DNA from: Butyricimonas synergistica DSM 23225
Lineage (GTDB): Bacteria > Bacteroidota > Bacteroidia > Bacteroidales > Marinifilaceae
Direction: 5' to 3'
Length of the DNA: 64,000 bases
NCBI RefSeq assembly: GCF_000379665.1
Contig: NZ_KB903359.1
Span: forward strand, 1,207,340 to 1,271,339
Shown here: positions 9,310-18,676 of the stretch, in pieces
Layout: the number at the start of each line of letters is the position of its first letter
How positions within the stretch are numbered: position 1 is the first letter of the stretch
The notes under the pieces: model-generated
What the model was told of the DNA's origin: nothing
Seen by the model: only the letters and a program-made list of their open reading frames with translations
The model's database searches: none
Translations under genes and position numbers: made by a program

Positions 9310-9339
9310 AAAAAAGGGCTGGAAAACAGCCCTTTTTTT
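9310..9339 (+). terminator. Rho-independent terminator of dnaK
   Basis: GGGCTG (9316-9321) and CAGCCC (9327-9332) form a GC-rich stem with a 5-nt GAAAA loop, followed by seven T residues, immediately after the dnaK stop codon. Confidence 0.9.
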
Positions 9340-9352
9340 ATTCATTATATCA

Positions 9353-9411
9353 AAAGTCCATAAAATCTATATTCACATGAACCTCTTGGTTTTATAGATT
9401 TTATGGACTTT
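9353..9411. repeat. Perfect 19-bp inverted repeat between convergent genes
   Basis: AAAGTCCATAAAATCTATA (9353-9371) and its exact complement (9393-9411) enclose a 21-nt loop. It lies between the dnaK terminator and the end of the convergent histidine kinase gene, so it may terminate the kinase transcript. The AT-rich arm wording resembles other spacer sequences in this window (for example 33850-33880), hinting at a dispersed filler repeat rather than a dedicated terminator. Confidence 0.6.
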
Positions 9412-9424
9412 ATTTTATTATCTA

Positions 9425-11308
9425 CTATTTCAGATATTTCGCGATAGTTTCCTTTAACAGGATTGCCGACAAAGGCTTGGTCAAATAATCATTACACCCG
9501 GCTTCCAACGCTTTCACGCGATCATCGTCAAAAGCAAAAGCGGTTAACGCGATGATTGGAATATCTTTAGCTTCCGCCCGGATAGCACGAGTTGCCGCCA
9601 AACCGTCCATTACCGGCATTTTAATATCCATCAAGATAAGGTCTGGTTTTGTTTCGTTGAACATATCTATTGCCTGTTGTCCATCCCACGCATGAACTAA
9701 GGTATAAATCTTTCCAATAATGGCTTTCAATAAAAGATAATTGCTTTCAACATCTTCTGCAACCAGAATTGTTCTACCAGCATTTACACTTTCTTTTGTC
9801 TCTTTGTTTTCCATATCGTTCGTCCCTGTTTCCATTGCAATTTCTTGATAAGGAATTGTAAATTTAAAAATAGAACCTTCATTTTCTTCAGATTGGACTG
9901 ATATATCTCCACCCATTTTTTCAACTAGCATCTTACATATTGCCAATCCTAATCCCGAACCTTGGACAAAGGTATTCAATTTTGTGAAACGATCAAATAT
10001 TGTAGACACTTTATCTTCGGGTATTCCGCACCCAGTATCCTCTACATAGAACTCGACATATTCGCCGACAAGCGTGTACCCGAAACGGATGTACCCTTTC
10101 GTGGTGAACTTGGAAGCATTGATAATCAAATTAGAAACAACCTGAAACAATCTATTCCCATCAGCCGACAAGAACAAGTTCTCGCTCCGCTCGTCAAATA
10201 TTAGTTTCACACCCTCTTTCATCCGTGATCCGTGCACTTCCAGTATTTTCAAACACAACTCACGGATGTTCATGGGTTTATAAACAAATTCCAAACTTCC
10301 CGCCTCAATCTTGGAAAGATCGAGAATATCATTAATCAATTGGGTCAATAATTCCGAATTATCCTCAACGATATTCATGTAATACTCCCGCTCGTCCATA
10401 TCCTCAGACTCGGCAATCAAGCGGGTAAACCCAATAATCGCGTTCAACGGAGTACGGATCTCATGGCTCATGTTGGCAAGAAAAGCAGATTTCAGTTTAT
10501 CGGATTGCTCCGCTTTCACCCGAGCTTTGATTAATTCCTGTTCCGTGTTCTTCATATCGGTCATATCCCACGAAATACCGACTAAGAAACAAGGCCTCCC
10601 ATTATCCCCGCATACCAATGTTTTCAACGTTTTCACTGTACGCAATTCCCCGTTATTTGCCTCGTAAGTCTCGAAAAATTCGCAATCCTTACCGATAGCC
10701 AACAGGCGCTTATCATCTTTCCGGAAACGTTCGGCATCCTTCCGGTTGGGGAAAACCTCGAAATCAGTCTTACCAATGGCTCGCTCCCGGGAGATATGGG
10801 AATATCGCTCAAAAGCCTTGTTCCAATAGATGTAACGGAAATCATCATGAATATCCTTCACGAAAAGACAGACGGGAATATTATCCAGCACCGTATTCAT
10901 GATCGAATGCAACTCTTTGATTTTGCTTTCATTCTCCACGTCCCGCGTGATGTCTTGTCCAAAAATCCAAATTAACTCGTCACCGGAAGAATGTATCGCT
11001 ATGTGTACCATCAATTTCAAGATATGGCATGAACCATCAGGCTGATGCAAATAAAGAATATCCTCAACCACCCCTTCCGTTTCCCTCAGCATCCGGACTT
11101 TCTCTGGCCATGAATCGGGAGTAACGTCCTCGTTGATTTCCCAAATAAAAACGTCCGAGAAGTCATCCGGCAAATGGAAACGTGCCTTAGCTAAGCGATT
11201 AGCGTACACTAAATCGCCATCCGGTCGAAAAGCATACACCTCTCGATCAATATGTTCTATCGCATAATCAACAATTGCTAACTTATCAATTGATTCAAAA
11301 ACACTCAT
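9425..11308 (-). CDS. PAS-containing hybrid sensor histidine kinase
   Basis: A 627-residue hybrid kinase without membrane segments, so probably a cytoplasmic sensor. Two PAS-like domains (about 10-120 and 135-255) precede a HisKA dimerisation domain with the phosphorylated His at 282 (MSHEIRTPLN). An HATPase domain follows with VEDTGCGIPEDK and GSGLGLAICK. A C-terminal receiver domain has its acceptor Asp at 561 (LILMDIKMPVMDG). The signal sensed is unknown. No DNA-binding output domain or partner regulator is adjacent, so phosphate is presumably passed to a protein elsewhere. It is transcribed alone, convergent with dnaK and divergent from the small membrane protein gene. Confidence 0.93.
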   Translation of the reverse strand: MSVFESIDKLAIVDYAIEHIDREVYAFRPDGDLVYANRLAKARFHLPDDFSDVFIWEINEDVTPDSWPEKVRMLRETEGVVEDILYLHQPDGSCHILKLMVHIAIHSSGDELIWIFGQDITRDVENESKIKELHSIMNTVLDNIPVCLFVKDIHDDFRYIYWNKAFERYSHISRERAIGKTDFEVFPNRKDAERFRKDDKRLLAIGKDCEFFETYEANNGELRTVKTLKTLVCGDNGRPCFLVGISWDMTDMKNTEQELIKARVKAEQSDKLKSAFLANMSHEIRTPLNAIIGFTRLIAESEDMDEREYYMNIVEDNSELLTQLINDILDLSKIEAGSLEFVYKPMNIRELCLKILEVHGSRMKEGVKLIFDERSENLFLSADGNRLFQVVSNLIINASKFTTKGYIRFGYTLVGEYVEFYVEDTGCGIPEDKVSTIFDRFTKLNTFVQGSGLGLAICKMLVEKMGGDISVQSEENEGSIFKFTIPYQEIAMETGTNDMENKETKESVNAGRTILVAEDVESNYLLLKAIIGKIYTLVHAWDGQQAIDMFNETKPDLILMDIKMPVMDGLAATRAIRAEAKDIPIIALTAFAFDDDRVKALEAGCNDYLTKPLSAILLKETIAKYLK

Positions 11309-11330
11309 TATAGCCCCACATTTAACAAGA

Positions 11331-11338
11331 CAAATATA
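11331..11338 (-). promoter_or_regulatory. -7 box upstream of the hybrid kinase gene
   Basis: The minus strand reads TATATTTG, a perfect TAnnTTTG box, about 25 nt upstream of the kinase ATG. No clear TTG is found at the -33 distance, so the promoter call rests on the -7 element alone. Confidence 0.4.
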
Positions 11339-11457
11339 TTAAAAAAACACAGTAAAAGAAATTTACACCGAGAAAAGAAATTAAAATATTATTTTCGCCT
11401 AGTGTAAAAACTTTATAATTATATCACAAAAAACTTTCCCGAAAAGATCAATTTTTA

Positions 11458-11465
11458 TACATTTG
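11458..11465 (+). promoter_or_regulatory. -7 box upstream of the small membrane protein gene
   Basis: TACATTTG on the plus strand matches TAnnTTTG, about 85 nt upstream of the ATG at 11549. No good -33 TTG accompanies it. The rest of the 240-bp divergent region (11309-11548) is AT-rich and holds nothing else I can name. Confidence 0.4.
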
Positions 11466-11548
11466 CCCCCGTATTCAGTATGTGGTACTAGAAATGTGGA
11501 ATTAAGAATTGATTCAAACTATAAATGTTTAATTAAAAATTTAAAATT

Positions 11549-11875
11549 ATGCTAGGATTGATTTATCTACTTATCGTCGTTTTAATGTTGGTTTCCATGT
11601 GGAAAATCTTCGAGAAAGCAGGTAGACAGGGTTGGGAAGGTATTATTCCTATTTACAACGTTTACGTGATGCTTCAAATTATCAACAGACCGTGGTGGTG
11701 GCTTTTAATCATTATCTTCGTGCCGATTGCAAACCTCGTGTTCTCCATTATCATGTTGCACGAATTCCTTGCCAAATTCGGTAAAGGCGTTGGTTTCACG
11801 ATCGCTACCATATTCTTCGGTTTCGTTACGTTACCGATGTTGGCTTTCGGTGACGCTACGTTCAAAAATGAATAG
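11549..11875 (+). CDS. Small multi-pass membrane protein (DUF5684-like)
   Basis: A 108-residue protein with about three or four hydrophobic segments (roughly 2-20, 45-70 and 80-100). Between the first two lies FEKAGRQGWEGIIPIYNVYVMLQI, a pattern typical of the DUF5684 / signal-peptidase-associated small membrane protein group. Its function is unknown. It has its own upstream region and a strong terminator, so it is a single-gene transcript. Confidence 0.75.
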   Translation: MLGLIYLLIVVLMLVSMWKIFEKAGRQGWEGIIPIYNVYVMLQIINRPWWWLLIIIFVPIANLVFSIIMLHEFLAKFGKGVGFTIATIFFGFVTLPMLAFGDATFKNE

Positions 11876-11893
11876 TGTTATTTTGCTACATAA

Positions 11894-11923
11894 AAAAAAG
11901 CCGGCTTACAAGCCGGCTTTTTT
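11894..11923. terminator. Bidirectional terminator
   Basis: AAAAAAGCCGGCTT and its complement AAGCCGGCTTTTTT form a compact GC-rich stem with A-tract and T-tract flanks on both strands. It separates the converging small membrane protein gene and dacB and can stop transcription from either side. Confidence 0.88.
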
Positions 11924-13295
11924 ATTGTATTGCCAATTCCCGCAAGAAATCCCGTATCGTCTTTTGCACTTTCACGGGGTCACCCGTGTAGCTATTCACG
12001 AGTATCGTGAATGCCAATACTTCTCCCCTTCGGGTATGCAAATATCCGGATAGAGCACGAACTCCAAACATAGAGCCTGTTTTAGCCCTTAAATTACCTC
12101 CTAATACAGGATCGGCGGAATATACCCGCAAGCCCCTGTCGACACCTCCTTGTGGCAAGGAAGCGAGAAAAGAATCACCCAACTGCTTGTTCGCCCACAC
12201 CAGCAGGTCTGTAACTGTTCCCGCGGGTAAAGCGTTTGAAGTAGAAAGCCCGCAGGCATCTTTTATCGTGATTCCCGAAGAATCTATTCCCATGCGGTTT
12301 AATTCTTCTTTTACCGCAGTTTCAAATTCCGAAGGACTCACCAAAGCACCGAGAGCCTCGGCAAATAGATTCACGCTATTCTTGTTCGTGTAAAAAACGA
12401 TTTCTTTTAATAAAGGAGATTCAACCGTGAAGAATTCTTGTCGGTCGGTAAGAATGTCTTTTTTCTTTTTCAGGACTACTCCTTTGTTTTTCAATTCCTT
12501 TTCCAATTCCGCACGGAAAACGGAAGCCGGGTGGTGCATTGCCCCTTTCACGGCAAAAGACGAACGATTGGCAGGGATGGTTCCCCGTATTGATAAAGTA
12601 GATGCTTCCGGTCCACCATATATCCATGCGTAATCCTGTTGTTTCACGGAAGACACGACCTCGTTGCGTAGTTTCACTCCCGGTACTGACGGAATGACAG
12701 AAACGATACGCGGACGGGTACCCGGTTTCCCGGATGCCAAATTGATCGTGTAGGTGTTATCCCTGTAATTAAACGGATGATACAAAGCCGCATAATAATT
12801 GGCGACATCCTCCCAAAGCCATGAGCCCGGAATGAGAGGTTGTTGCCCTTCGTTCTCTATGATTATATTTCCCTCTATCTGTTTTATTCCCAGACGGACA
12901 ATCGAATCTACCAAACGGCTCAAGAAATTCCCATTGAAATACTTTGAATCAAGACAAGGATCCCCCCCCGCCTCTATCACTATATTTCCTTGAAGCAGCC
13001 CATCCCTTATCTTCCCCGAGTAGGATACTTTTGTGTGAAAAGTCAGAGAATCCCCCTTTAACTTCAAAGCCAAAGACGTGGACAATAATTTCAACACGGA
13101 AGCCGGACGCAAGGACATTCCGGCATTATACTCGTACACGACTTTACCGTCAGCCACATTCTTCACGCTCACGCCAATAGCCGCATGTTTCATTTCCTTC
13201 TGTTGCCAAAAGGTATTCAATACCTCCTGAGATTGTGCAATTCCCCGGTTAAAAATCAACAGAACGAAAATGAAAATTTCCCAAAATCTCATCAC
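11922..13295 (-). CDS. dacB: D-alanyl-D-alanine carboxypeptidase/endopeptidase (PBP4 family)
   Basis: A 457-residue class C low-molecular-weight penicillin-binding protein acting on peptidoglycan stem peptides in the periplasm. A signal peptide (about 1-20) is followed by the SxxK motif S66-V-L-K69, the SxN motif in YTNKNSVNLF, and the KTG triad at 405-407. The large insertion between SxxK and SxN is the usual PBP4 insertion. It is last in the engB-xseA-xseB-dacB operon, and its start overlaps the xseB stop by 4 bp, implying translational coupling. Confidence 0.92.
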   Translation of the reverse strand: MMRFWEIFIFVLLIFNRGIAQSQEVLNTFWQQKEMKHAAIGVSVKNVADGKVVYEYNAGMSLRPASVLKLLSTSLALKLKGDSLTFHTKVSYSGKIRDGLLQGNIVIEAGGDPCLDSKYFNGNFLSRLVDSIVRLGIKQIEGNIIIENEGQQPLIPGSWLWEDVANYYAALYHPFNYRDNTYTINLASGKPGTRPRIVSVIPSVPGVKLRNEVVSSVKQQDYAWIYGGPEASTLSIRGTIPANRSSFAVKGAMHHPASVFRAELEKELKNKGVVLKKKKDILTDRQEFFTVESPLLKEIVFYTNKNSVNLFAEALGALVSPSEFETAVKEELNRMGIDSSGITIKDACGLSTSNALPAGTVTDLLVWANKQLGDSFLASLPQGGVDRGLRVYSADPVLGGNLRAKTGSMFGVRALSGYLHTRRGEVLAFTILVNSYTGDPVKVQKTIRDFLRELAIQ

Positions 13296-13489
13296 TCGGC
13301 AATGGATTTCAATACTTTATTCACCTCTTCCTCTGTACTGTGCAATTTTTCTTTGCAAAACTCGACAAGCACGGCAATCCGCTTTACTTTCTCCCTCAAT
13401 TCATCGACATCCAGCTTATTCTCTTCCAATAGTTTTACCAGGTTCTCGATCTCTTCCATGGCTGATTTATAAGTCAAACTCTCTTCCAT
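13292..13489 (-). CDS. xseB: Exodeoxyribonuclease VII small subunit
   Basis: A 65-residue, highly charged, alpha-helical protein beginning LTYKSAMEEIENLVKLLEEN, which is the conserved opening of XseB. Several copies bind the large subunit to form exonuclease VII, which degrades single-stranded DNA to oligonucleotides. It lies 9 bp after xseA and overlaps dacB by 4 bp. Length is normal for the family. Confidence 0.93.
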   Translation of the reverse strand: MEESLTYKSAMEEIENLVKLLEENKLDVDELREKVKRIAVLVEFCKEKLHSTEEEVNKVLKSIAE

Positions 13490-13498
13490 AACTATTCT

Positions 13499-14806
13499 TT
13501 ATTTACTTGTATCTTTTACTTCACTCCGTATTATACCCTTAAACAATTCCGTTTCCAAAACATCCCCCTCCCGCACGAGAACACTATCCCGTACGGCTTT
13601 TCCATTTACCCGGGTGATCGAAAATCCCTTTTCTAAAATGTTTTTCGGATCGGCATATTTCATTTTGGTTTCTGCCAATTCTAAAAAATAACGATTTGCA
13701 GTCAATATTTCCGTGACCTTTCCCTCGACCTTCGCTTTTAGCTGCTCCAAATAGTTCATCCGGTTGCCGATAAACAATTGTGAAGCATGATCGGCTCGCT
13801 GTGACGCGAGCATCAAACGATTTTCCTGACTCTCCAAAAACAGCCGGGTAAATTGTTTCAATTCCGTGATCTTCACCACTTGACGAGTTTTCTCGTCTTG
13901 CAATATCCGTTTGGCTTCCCGCATCAGACTCTCTTTGGCTACTTCCAGACGTCCTTCCGCCTCGTTAAATCGCTCGATCAGGAACGCCGCGGCAGCCGTA
14001 GGTGTCTTCACGCTACGGTACGCCACCCGGTCGACAATGGTTTCATCCCGCTCATGCCCGATACCGGCAAGCACGGGTATAGGGAATTGTGCCACGTTCG
14101 CCGCCAGGTCATACGAATCAAAACTTCCCAAATCTGTCTGCGAACCACCCCCACGGATGATAACAACCACGTCGAAAAGCGCCTCGTACTCGTATATTCT
14201 TTCCAGTGCGGCAATGACCGATTCCGTTGTTTTTTCCCCTTGCATAACAGCAGGAAACAACTTCGTGTGAAAGGCATACCCGTACACATTCCGATGCAAT
14301 TGATCCACGAAATCACCGTATCCTGCCGCCGTCGGGGAGGATATTACGGCTATCGTTTTCGGAAGCAGAGGCAGTTCCAGTTCCCGGTTCATATCAATGA
14401 CTCCCTCGCGTGTCAAGCGGTCTATAATCTCTTTCCGCTTACGTTCCAAGTCACCCACCGTGAAAGTCGGGTCAATATTCTTAATATTCAGTGAATAACC
14501 GTATAGCTCGTGAAAAACGATCTCCACGCTGACCAACACCTTTATTCCCCGTTGCAGGGATTTCCCCGTCGTGGTTTCAAAATAAGGTTTCAGCATCCGA
14601 TAGGTGAACGCCCATATCGTCGCTCTAGCCATGGCAATAACGGCATCATCCTCCTCCCGCTTCTCCACGAGTTCAAGATAACAATGCCCCGAACGGTTTT
14701 CCTTCACGTCCGCTATCTCGGCAACCACCAAAAAAGTATCCGGGAAACGATTTTTCAATTCTTGTTTCACCAGAGTATTCAATTGGTATAATCCGATAGG
14801 ATCCAT
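13499..14806 (-). CDS. xseA: Exodeoxyribonuclease VII large subunit
   Basis: A 435-residue catalytic subunit of exonuclease VII. An N-terminal OB-fold (about 1-110, with the conserved GHCYLELVE stretch) binds single-stranded DNA. The catalytic core follows, with AVISSPTAAGYGDF, VVIIRGGGSQTDLGSFDSYDLA and the GIGHERDETIVD motif, then a long helical region. It starts directly after the engB stop codon and is followed by xseB, so the three genes share a transcript. Confidence 0.96.
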   Translation of the reverse strand: MDPIGLYQLNTLVKQELKNRFPDTFLVVAEIADVKENRSGHCYLELVEKREEDDAVIAMARATIWAFTYRMLKPYFETTTGKSLQRGIKVLVSVEIVFHELYGYSLNIKNIDPTFTVGDLERKRKEIIDRLTREGVIDMNRELELPLLPKTIAVISSPTAAGYGDFVDQLHRNVYGYAFHTKLFPAVMQGEKTTESVIAALERIYEYEALFDVVVIIRGGGSQTDLGSFDSYDLAANVAQFPIPVLAGIGHERDETIVDRVAYRSVKTPTAAAAFLIERFNEAEGRLEVAKESLMREAKRILQDEKTRQVVKITELKQFTRLFLESQENRLMLASQRADHASQLFIGNRMNYLEQLKAKVEGKVTEILTANRYFLELAETKMKYADPKNILEKGFSITRVNGKAVRDSVLVREGDVLETELFKGIIRSEVKDTSK

Positions 14807-15409
14807 TTAATCTATCTCTAACTTATTCAGTTCCTCAATATAAGATAACAATTCCACCCGTCCCATTTTGGTTTCGGCTGAAGTCATAAAAGCCATCGGC
14901 ATGGTTTCCCACGTTTCTTTCATGCCTTCCTGGTATTTGGCGATACAATTCATGCGTTCCGTGGTCGTCAACTTATCTGCTTTCGTGAATACCATCACGA
15001 AGGGCACGCCATTTTCACCCAACCATTCCATGAATTCCAAGTCAATTTTCAACGGGGCATGACGACTATCTATCAACACGAACAGACAGACCATATTTTC
15101 CCGTTTCAAGATATAATTGCGGATTATTCCGCTAAACTGCGCCCGCTGCGATTTTGAAGAACGGGCATACCCGTATCCCGGTAAATCCACCAAGTACCAC
15201 TCGTCATTAATCAAGAAATGATTTATTAACTGGGTTTTCCCTGGGACTCCGGATGTTTTAGCAAGTTTACCGTGGTTCGTCAGCATATTAATCAACGAGG
15301 ATTTTCCCACGTTTGATCTCCCGATAAACGCATACTCATGCTTGTCTGGCTCCGGACATTTCTTCACGTCCGAATTACTTATCACAAATTTAGCACTGTA
15401 AACTTCCAT
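14807..15409 (-). CDS. engB: Ribosome biogenesis GTPase EngB (YsxC/YihA)
   Basis: A 200-residue TRAFAC GTPase needed for assembly of the large ribosomal subunit. Visible G motifs are G1 GRSNVGKS, G3 DLPGYGYA, and G4 in VFTKADKL. The N-terminal stretch [14 protein letters not shown] is typical of the family. It is first in the engB-xseA-xseB-dacB operon. The 80-bp space upstream separates it from the DEAD-box helicase gene, and I see no clear promoter box there. Confidence 0.95.
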   Translation of the reverse strand: MEVYSAKFVISNSDVKKCPEPDKHEYAFIGRSNVGKSSLINMLTNHGKLAKTSGVPGKTQLINHFLINDEWYLVDLPGYGYARSSKSQRAQFSGIIRNYILKRENMVCLFVLIDSRHAPLKIDLEFMEWLGENGVPFVMVFTKADKLTTTERMNCIAKYQEGMKETWETMPMAFMTSAETKMGRVELLSYIEELNKLEID

Positions 15410-15488
15410 AACGTCTCAATTTAAAAATGAAAAAAATTGAAGATGCAGTTAGCCTTTGCTTTCCACATCTTCAAATTTACAAATTATT

Positions 15489-17333
15489 TTAGCTCCGGGA
15501 AGAGGATCTGTTGAAATTTCTAGGCTTTTTCGGGTCACTTCCCGGTCTGCCCCTACGTTTACCGCCACTATTACCATTACGGTCATCCCGGCGTCCACCC
15601 CGATCTCTGGAATCATTGCGATCGCTTGAGCGACGCTCTCTTCTACCGGAGAAATCCCCTTTGCCCCGGTCATCCCGGCGACGTCCACGATCCCGCGTAG
15701 GAATAGCTTTGATTTCTAACGGAATTCCATTAAAGAGCACTTTGCTGAAATCAACAGCAAAGTCTGAAGCACTGTCCTCATCGATCTCAAACTTCGTGTC
15801 TGTATCGAAAATACGAATGCCTCCGACACCAATGCCCCGACGACGGGAATATTTGTTAATCAAGGACATCAGATCCTTCGGCGTCAACCCGTCTTCCCGT
15901 CCGACATTCAACGTGAAGGTGCTATACACGGTATCTCCGCCCCGTCCTCTGCGGTCACGGTCACGACCTCCCCGGTCGCCTCTTTCCGAACGTCCGCCCC
16001 GGTCATCATCCTCGATATTCAAGTCGTCCGTATTCTTGTATTTCTTCAACAACCTACCGAACTCGTAAGAAACCAAATGACGAAGCACTTCTTCTTTCGT
16101 GAGTCCTGCAAATTTGTCGTACACTTCCTGCGCGTACAAGTCCATATCCTCGTATTCTTCCGAGGCAAGAATCTTATCACCGTAGAACGCCAACTGCGCC
16201 CGGCAGATTTCTTCTCCTCCCGGTACAGACTTGTACTCGAATTGTTTCTTGAGCATATTCTCGATACGGCGTAATTTTCCTTTCTCCTTCGAGTGGATAA
16301 TCGCTATCGAGATACCCTCTTTTCCGGCACGTCCGGTTCTACCGCTACGATGCGTGTAGCTCTCCACGTCCTCCGGCAAATTATAATTAATCACGTGAGT
16401 CAGGTTATCCACGTCCAGTCCGCGGGCTGCCACGTCTGTTGCCACCAGCACCTTCAAACGTTTTGCGCGGAAAGCGTTCATCACGTTATCCCGTTGTGCC
16501 TGGCTCAAATCGCCGTGCAAGGCATCGCAATCAATCCCGTCCCGTTGCAGATGCTTGGCTATATCCTGCGCATCATTTTTCGTTCGTGTAAATATGATCG
16601 CGTACATACTCGGCGCACAGTCCACGATGCGTCGCAACGTTTCGTAGCAATCCTTGGCTCTCACCATGTAATACTGGTGAGATACGGTATCCGCTCCCTG
16701 ATTCTTTTTACCGACAGAAATTTCTTTTTGATTTACCAAATAATTCCGGGCAATCCGTTCTACCTCCTTAGGCATGGTTGCCGAGAAAAGATAGGTATTT
16801 TTCTCCTTGGGGGTATTGCTCAGGATGAAATCCAAATCCTCCTGGAATCCCATATTCAACATCTCGTCTGCCTCGTCCAACACGACAGCAAACACACTCT
16901 CAATGTTGATTGCCTTCCGGTTCAACAAATCGACCAAGCGTCCCGGTGTAGCCACAACCACGTGCACACCTCTCTGCAAATCTTTGATCTGCCTTCTTAT
17001 ATCCGTACCTCCATACACACAGGTCACACGAATATCTTTACGGTACTTGGAGTAGTTTCTCAAGTCATTCCCAATCTGCACGCACAATTCGCGTGTGGGG
17101 CTTAAAATCAATACTTGAACATTATTCCACTCCGGCTCAATTTTTTGTAACAGCGGCAATCCGAATGCGGCTGTCTTTCCCGTCCCGGTCTGAGCTAATA
17201 CTACTAAATCATTTTCTTCTCCTAAAATAACGGGGATTGCTTTCTCCTGTACCGGACTCGGTGTTTCAAACCCTAAATCCGCGATTCCTTTAAGCATTTC
17301 CTCGCTTACTCCTAATTCTCTAAACTTTTCCAT
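15489..17333 (-). CDS. DEAD-box RNA helicase with DbpA-like RNA-binding tail
   Basis: A 614-residue ATP-dependent RNA helicase. All core motifs are present: AQTGTGKT, PTRELCVQ, TPGRL, DEADEMLNMGF, SATMP, ATDVAARGLDV and HRSGRTGRAG. A helical linker (about 365-435) and an acidic/Arg-Gly-rich spacer precede a DbpA-type RNA-binding fold (about 470-545, with GLTPKDLMSLINKYSRRRGIGVGGIRI). The C-terminus is long, Arg/Gly/Asp-rich and likely disordered. The layout resembles CshA/DeaD proteins involved in ribosome assembly and RNA decay. It has its own upstream region, which begins directly after the second ftsZ gene. Confidence 0.94.
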   Translation of the reverse strand: MEKFRELGVSEEMLKGIADLGFETPSPVQEKAIPVILGEENDLVVLAQTGTGKTAAFGLPLLQKIEPEWNNVQVLILSPTRELCVQIGNDLRNYSKYRKDIRVTCVYGGTDIRRQIKDLQRGVHVVVATPGRLVDLLNRKAINIESVFAVVLDEADEMLNMGFQEDLDFILSNTPKEKNTYLFSATMPKEVERIARNYLVNQKEISVGKKNQGADTVSHQYYMVRAKDCYETLRRIVDCAPSMYAIIFTRTKNDAQDIAKHLQRDGIDCDALHGDLSQAQRDNVMNAFRAKRLKVLVATDVAARGLDVDNLTHVINYNLPEDVESYTHRSGRTGRAGKEGISIAIIHSKEKGKLRRIENMLKKQFEYKSVPGGEEICRAQLAFYGDKILASEEYEDMDLYAQEVYDKFAGLTKEEVLRHLVSYEFGRLLKKYKNTDDLNIEDDDRGGRSERGDRGGRDRDRRGRGGDTVYSTFTLNVGREDGLTPKDLMSLINKYSRRRGIGVGGIRIFDTDTKFEIDEDSASDFAVDFSKVLFNGIPLEIKAIPTRDRGRRRDDRGKGDFSGRRERRSSDRNDSRDRGGRRDDRNGNSGGKRRGRPGSDPKKPRNFNRSSSRS

Positions 17334-17477
17334 TAAACTGTTTTAAATTACCCTCTCGATTTTCGATTTAGATTACAATTAAAAGTCGCAAACAACTTTT
17401 CCAAAGCTTCTTCAATTTTTACTGAAACCATCTTGTGATTTCCAATCTAAAATCTAAAATCATAAAATCCAAAATCG

Positions 17478-18665
17478 CTAGGTTCTGTCTATTTTAATAT
17501 GCCTCCGCGTATAGGCCGGAGTTTCCTCTAATTCTTTTATTTGTTCCTGTGACAAATCGGCTTGAAGCAGTACGTCGGCTTCCTTCAACAGTTCTTCCAC
17601 GTAATTGATAGCTCCTTTTTCCAATTCCTTTTTTCTACCGGGTTCCGTCACTTCTTCTGCTTGTACCGTATTTTTAGGACCGGGTATCGGTATCGTATCC
17701 ACGTCGTCCATCGGGAATCCCGTGGCAATAATCGTCACGGAAATAGCATCCCCCAACGATTCATCCGTTCCCACACCCCATATAATCGCAGCATTATCCC
17801 CGACTTCCCGAATAACATACGAGGTAATCTCGTTCATCTCGTCCATCGTAATCTCGTCCGTTCCCGAGGTGATATTCAATAAAATATCCTTTGCTCCAGC
17901 CAAATCGTTTTTGTTTAACAAAGGGCTATTCAACGCATCCGCTATCACCCGGTGCGCCCGTTCTTCCCCGCCAGCCTGAGCCGCACCCATGATAGCAATG
18001 CCGCTATCAGTCATGACGGTACGTACATCCGCGAAATCCACATTGATATATCCCGGCAAAGTAATAATTTCAGCTATACCTTTCGCCGCAATATTCAACA
18101 CATCATTCGCCTTTCCAAAAGCACAGGAAAGCGGTTGCGGCCCGTATATCCTTTGTATTTTCTCGTTATCAATGATGATAAGAGAATCCACGTAATCCTT
18201 CATCTTACTTACTCCGACACGGGCTTGCTCCAATCGCTTCGGTCCCTCGAAACGAGCAGGAATCGTCACGATCCCCACGGTCAGGATTCCCATTTCCTTA
18301 GAGAGTTTGGCTATCACCGGGGCTGCGCCTGTTCCGGTTCCGCCACCCATGGCAGCAGTGATAAATACCATTCTCGTATTCTTACTCAACAACTCCCGGA
18401 TTTCATCCACGCTCTCGAGAGCTGCCGCTTCACCGACCTCGGCACGATTGCCGGCACCCAGTCCGGTTCCCAATTGAATACGAGTTTTTATCGGGCTCTG
18501 GTTCAATGCCTGCGAATCCGTGTTGCAAAGCACGAAGTCCACATCGCAAATTCCTTGCCGGTACATGTATTCGACAGCATTACCGCCACCTCCGCCGACA
18601 CCGATCACTTTGATAATAGGTGTCGTCACTTCGTACTGATTAAAATTGATCAATCCATCTACCAT
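17478..18665 (-). CDS. ftsZ: Second FtsZ (tubulin-like GTPase) paralogue
   Basis: A 395-residue FtsZ with tubulin signature GGGTGTG at 107-113 and T7-loop NVDFADV, whose Asp residues complete the neighbour's active site. The core is canonical and a short linker leads to a C-terminal peptide ETPAYTRRHIKI, the type that in Bacteroidetes FtsZ contacts partner proteins. It lies 11 bp after another complete ftsZ gene, in the same operon. Sequence identity between the two is moderate, so this is not a recent duplication. Both keep nucleotide-binding and catalytic residues, so both should polymerise. Which one builds the main ring cannot be told from sequence; this one is closer to the usual FtsZ consensus. 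Confidence 0.95.
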   Translation of the reverse strand: MVDGLINFNQYEVTTPIIKVIGVGGGGGNAVEYMYRQGICDVDFVLCNTDSQALNQSPIKTRIQLGTGLGAGNRAEVGEAAALESVDEIRELLSKNTRMVFITAAMGGGTGTGAAPVIAKLSKEMGILTVGIVTIPARFEGPKRLEQARVGVSKMKDYVDSLIIIDNEKIQRIYGPQPLSCAFGKANDVLNIAAKGIAEIITLPGYINVDFADVRTVMTDSGIAIMGAAQAGGEERAHRVIADALNSPLLNKNDLAGAKDILLNITSGTDEITMDEMNEITSYVIREVGDNAAIIWGVGTDESLGDAISVTIIATGFPMDDVDTIPIPGPKNTVQAEEVTEPGRKKELEKGAINYVEELLKEADVLLQADLSQEQIKELEETPAYTRRHIKIDRT

Positions 18666-18676
18666 GACAATACATT

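Noticed and set aside
15449-15688. A 79-codon minus-strand frame at the end of the helicase gene
   Set aside because: It overlaps the Arg/Gly-rich tail of the helicase in another frame and owes its length to the GC-rich repeats there.
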